A stretch of 64,000 nucleotides of DNA from positions 45,578,663-45,642,662 of the forward strand of contig CM076943.1 of NCBI GenBank assembly GCA_039566865.1. The letters are read 5' to 3'. Of the stretch, positions 55,701-61,700 are shown piece by piece. Each line of letters begins with the position of its first letter. Within the stretch, counting starts at the first letter, position 1. The notes below the pieces were generated by a model that had not been told where the DNA came from, did no database searches, and was given only the letters and a program-made list of their open reading frames with translations. The DNA comes from Aurelia coerulea. Its lineage: Eukaryota; Cnidaria; Scyphozoa; Semaeostomeae; Ulmaridae. The translations under genes and the position numbers were made by a program.

Positions 55701-58700
55701 CATCATTTTTCAACGGATTTTTACGTGGATGGTAGCAAACGTTAATTGAATATCTGAAGAGCACCATCATGCAAAAGTTTGACGAGAATCTTTTTGCCGT
55801 TTTGTCGCAATCTTCAGGCAAACGGGGCACAATTTCTTTGGGACACCCTGCAGATGATTTCAATAAAGGTGACCTGAAGTGAAATTTTTATTCATACAAA
55901 TAAACACCACTGTCAAACGATAAGGAATCTTTTGTAAAGTTCTTTGATATCTCATTCTGTGCGCAAGGTATCCACTGATTTTAGGTATCACCTGATGACA
56001 TCATTTCGTTTGCAAATTACTAGGATGATATACGAAAATATAGCTGTATCTGATCTTTGAAAGGTTACAGTTGTAAGAAACTTTTCAGCTGAGCTCAACA
56101 TACGTAGTATACATTGTCTCATGAATTAATACGATGATTAAAAAGGCATTTTAAATGAAGAAAGTTTATTGATGAAATTTCCTTTTGGAAACATACAGGG
56201 TGTCCCAAAAAAATTGTTCCACGTTTGATTAAATATAAAAAAAATAATGAAATAATGAATGGGCTCCCTGTTAACATAACCATATTGCTGAGATTCTAAA
56301 TTAATTTTAGACACCAGAAACTAACAAATCGGCTAAATATTCACGGAATTACGAGCGTTGGAAGTTCAAGTTTGTGCGAAAGCTGAAACCAGACGCCCCT
56401 AAATTGCATATTTAGTAAAAGTAGAATCTCGGTTTTTCAAAGCAAATCAAATGGAATTTGAAAATCACTTTCAATCAACTAGCTTTCCATAACATTGAAT
56501 CAAGGTTATGGATGCATGGAGGAATCCTGTTCAGCACAATTTAGAATTGCCCCATCTCTCATTGATTAAGTTTTCATTCCGTGTTTTTAAATAATACTTG
56601 CAGTTACAAAAATTAGATAACTTTGGAAGTCTTTTGTGGTTTGCTCTGATATCGACGAGAGGTAAAACGCTGGACAGCCTTCTTTTACCTCGATTTTAGA
56701 ACGTCTTTTTGGAAAACAAGTCAGTTAGGGGCGTCTGGTTTCAGCCTTCGCACATATTTGAACTTCAAAAGCTTGTAACTCCGTGAATTGTTAGCGGATT
56801 CGCAAGATTTTGGCGTCTAAAATTAATTTAAAATCTGAGGAACAGGAATGTCTAACCAGGAGCCCGTACCTTTTATCGTTATTTTTCAACATTTAATCAA
56901 ACGTCGACAAATTTTTCTGAGACACCCTGTAGTCAATCCTGTATACCTTCTTTACTTTTTGCAAACAAAATTACTTCATCATCCTATCATATGAAATAAT
57001 TGGCAACTCGAAAATGAAACAAGAGATTAGATTCATAAGTCTAACATTTCTCATTGAATTGAATGGTTATCGAATAATAAATCAGATTAAAATTGTTGAA
57101 CGAATACAAGAAATCATGTCGTAAGTCTAAAGAGATATCAGGGAGGTAAAAAAGCTTTTATCATTCAACTATGCTATTAATTTACATAAATAAGAATTTT
57201 TGCTTCAGATTACCTTTAAAACGTTTGAAACTCTAATTTTCTGTTAGAGAAAAATTGATTGAAATGGATTTTGAAGTTTCATACCGCTCATCAGTCCTTG
57301 CAATTTTTCGTAGGTAAATCAAGTGGAAGATACCACAGCGGAACAGAGCAAAGATGCCCTTATGGAAGATATCAGGCATTCAGAGGTAATAACAACATTT
57401 ATTCCCATTGGTTAATCGCACATTTCCCGCGGTTTTCCCGCAGCCTTGTATAATACGATACAAGGACGCGTTTTTGTCACCACAGCAACTGATTTAGGCC
57501 TGTGAGATCTCAAGCTACATAACAGAAAGAAAATGTGTTTGACTAAGTGATATGAGTCAAGATTAGAAGCTATCAGGTAATAAAACTAAGCTTGGTCTGT
57601 ACTTTTAAGACCTCAGGTTTTATATTTTTCCTGTACAACACAAAACCGGTTAGTATGCGGATAGCATTCTCATTTTGTATGCTTTTTTTTATATTCAGTA
57701 TAAAGATTTACAGAAACGGGAATACTTATATAACACTTACGAACTACTTACCCACACTACAAGGACGAAATACCATGGGGAGCAAAGGACCATGACTAGA
57801 CCCCATGGCTTTGACATAAAGACGAGCAACTAAATTAAACTTAAATTTACAATGAAATACAATTACTGCTATAATTACGCATAAACAGTCTTTACTGATA
57901 AACACTGGAGTCAGTTTCACATTGGATGTCAGACAATTTTGTAAGTTCATACTGAGTGCACCAGAAAAAAGATCAGGCTTATAACATTTCATACACGGAG
58001 CACTTTTTGTTGCTCTGCCCTTCTGTTGATGTTCAACGAAGAGATCTTCTCGCTGCAATTGTTGAATTATTACGACCATTTGTCAGGGGCGTCGCCAGCC
58101 CAAAAAATCTAGGGTGGACAAATCTGGGGGTGAAGCCCCCAGAAAAAATTCTCCTGGCCACGCCCTTCAGGCTCTCGGAAAACGTGGGAGACGCCCTTTT
58201 TATTATTATGATCTATTTCGATATTTTCGGAAAAGCAATCATCGCAAGCAGCATTTTTCGTAACAGAGGGCATTTTTGCACAACGAAAACAGAAAAGTAC
58301 ATGATATATCAATTTACGAGGAGGGATATGATTTGAAATTGAAATTTAAGACATTTCTCGAAATTTTCAATAACGAAACTTCAAGGGGAAAACCAGTTAT
58401 CATAAAAATTCCAAGTCAATAAAAATATACCCCCCCCCCCCCCGCAAAGTTTTCTAACGGATTTTGAGAAATTAGAACATTGAGCTCTGGGAAAACTGGG
58501 GTGGACATGTCAACCCCAGTCCACCCCGTTGCGACGCCACTGCTTTGTACAAATCGCTAATCTTTCAAATGATGCTTTGACGTAGCTGTTGCTATATGGT
58601 GATCAAGACCTTTCTAATGTGATGAACAAAAATATACTCGCATTGACTTCACGTTTCATCCACGAAACTGGTCGGTATGATGTTTATTTTTAAACTTCAA

Positions 58701-61700
58701 CTATGTACTAAGCAACCATCAAGTCCCTTTACGTGAATGTTCTTTGTTTTCCTTATAAATTCTGTTTCATATTAGAAGTCGGACATCGTATGCATCTTAA
58801 ATCCAAGAACGTGTTGCGCTCGTGACTTTCTTAAGTTCATCCTCACCCTGACCCGACATCTTCATATTTTCATATATTCATATTTAATTCTTTTAAGGAG
58901 GGTTGCCCTTCAACAAGTTGATTTTCAAGGGGCCCTCCGATAAAAACGTTAATTACAATATAATATAAAAGGGAAAAAGCTATTAATTAAATCAAACTAT
59001 AAAACCTTATTTACAATATCTAAAACATATGTACAATAATGTTCAAAATTTACAATAAAAGCAAAAGGAAAAGTGCCTGTTTTTAGATGGTTTTTTTGAA
59101 ACTATACAGAGAGGTTGCCTGCTTTGACTCGGCTGACAGGCTATTCCATAGTTTAGCGCCTCTATAAGAGAAACATTTCTGGCCATTAGTTGACCTTTTC
59201 ATCGGTAACCTCAAGTCGGTCCCCGAGTTACGAAGACTGTATGACGAGCACAGCGAATTTCGGGTGAAGAGGTCACACAGGTATTGTGGGGCCAGCTCAT
59301 TCAAGGACTTGAAGACCATTGTCTTAGATTCACTGGTAATCAGTTCGTCAACGGTCTTCCATCCCAGCTCTTCGATAAAAGGTCTGCTTGGGGCATCGAA
59401 TCTGCTATTCTCGAATCTAATGTCAGACAGAGTCTAGTACCAGGTGTCCCAAAAAATATATGATTTGATTGACTCCAGCGCTGTGAACTTAGCTTCAATC
59501 AATGGCTGCGGTCACACTAGACGTTTTTACCTCGTTGTATACCTTCAAAACAACGGGTTAACTACGCTGTGATATGTGACCGCATTTCTTTTTCACTTAT
59601 AACGCTGTTACAGCGCTTTTGGTCCTGAGAGCTGATTCTATAAGAAAACAATCAGATGCAAAACAACGGGCAAAACAAGGTCCCGAGCTATGTTTTAGCG
59701 TTGTTTTGGAGAATGAACCAATCGTAGTATTGCGTAGTTGTCACATGATACATCATATCAATGTGTGACCGGGTGTCATTGTACCGTTATGTTGCCGTAC
59801 TTTTTGGTGACAAGAACAAATTGCAAGAAAATGAAGCAATTCACATCACAACGGGAAAATACAGTAGTGTGACCGCAGCCAATGTCTAATCACTCTAAAT
59901 GTTCCTCGATAGTTAACTTGAACATAGATACCTCGTTTCTTGATATTCGTACTTTGAGAGCAGACATGTTAATCTTGAAAGCTCAAATTTGCCTGTTCCT
60001 GCAAACCATAGCTTTAGCCTTTTGGCCTAAGCAATTTCAGTCTATCGCAATCTAACGAAACATTTTTCTTTGTAGATCGTGAAGATGAAAGCTGAGGCTA
60101 AACTTGACGTTTTGCGTGAGGCAGGAGGTAAATTTGTCTTATTATATAGGTCACAACCTTGAAAAGGGAAACTAGGCTTGGGAGTTCTTTGTCACAAAAT
60201 CATTTATGTGTGGTATCTTTTTAAAGGTGATCTGAAGCGAAAATTAGTGTTGATGCAAATGAACGGCACTGTCGAATGATAAAGAATCCTCTTTATATTT
60301 CTTTGGTATCTCATTTCGTCTTCAAGTTAGCTATCCACTGATTCTAGTGCCAACTGATGACGTCATTTTATTTGCAAATCATTACGGTAGTATATGGAAA
60401 TATAGCTGTATCTGATCTTTGAAAGATTACAGTTGCAGGAGACATTTAAGGTAAGCTGAATAAATGTAACAGAAATTGTCTCATGAATTGATATGATGTT
60501 TAGAAAGGCATTTCAACTGAAGAAAAGTTCTTAGAGTCAATTTCCCTTTGGAAACATAGTCAACCTTGTATACTTTCTTTACTTTTTGCAAACAAAATGA
60601 CGTCATCAGCCAATCATACAAAATAGTGGATAACTCAAAAATAAAACAAGGTAATGAAGAATTTTTAACGATATTCTTTATCATTCAACAGTCTTATTCA
60701 TTTGCATCAATTAAAATTTTCGCTTCAGATCACCTTCAAGACAGCTGACGACGTTGATTTGGTACGGCTTACTTCTTGCCAGTAATATCCCAAATCAGAA
60801 ATGTCCTTGGTGTCAGCTCGTCATGTCACTTTCTTGACTGACGGGGTAAACCGTGGTTAAAGAATTTAAAGTGAACGATTTAAATGAAGGTCAAAATTAA
60901 GAGTAGGGAGAGTAATTGTGAACATTGATTATCAGTTGGCAATTAAAAGGCTTAGTCAGATGTATAGAAGTATTGTTGAGCCCCAACTCCGCTACTGTTG
61001 CTCGTGTGGGGTAGCTGTGGAGACTCTCGCCTGTTAATGCCACAAAAGTTACAAAATCATGCTGCGAGAATAGTTACCAACAGTATAGCTATGATGCACC
61101 AGCAGCGAACTTGATAAACGAGCTCAAATGGCCGACAGTCGAAGACATGATCAAACAAGAGATGGCTACCATTGTTTTCAAATCAATAAATGGTCTCGCG
61201 CCCACTTACCTCTCAATTCTATTTACGAGAAACTCAACTCGGGAGATTGTAAATTTGAGAAATTGTGAAACTGACTTGCTTGCTCCACGAATGAAAACCA
61301 GCAATGGCCAGGAAGCATTTTTGTTCCGTGGATCAAAGGTTTGGAATGAATTAGAACATGAGGTCAAGCTGAACATGCCCCATATCAGCCATTTTGGTGT
61401 CTGAGCTACTTTCAAAAGGCAAATTCACTGACTAGCAAGTGGATTCAAATAAAAATATTCGGTCTTTTCAACTTGTTTACATTAACGAGTGACGAAGCAA
61501 TTTGGAATTATTCATACCAAAATTTGTAACATATTTTTCAAATCTGCTAAAATTGCACAAACATACAAGTTTGTGCCATTTTGATACCCAATTTTTTTTC
61601 AAGTGGAAGCTCGTAGAATTTTTTAATTTATTTTATTCTGACTTCTAATAGCATGGTAGCACAAGAGTATCATTTGTAGTTAATTTGCTTTTGCTGTTTT

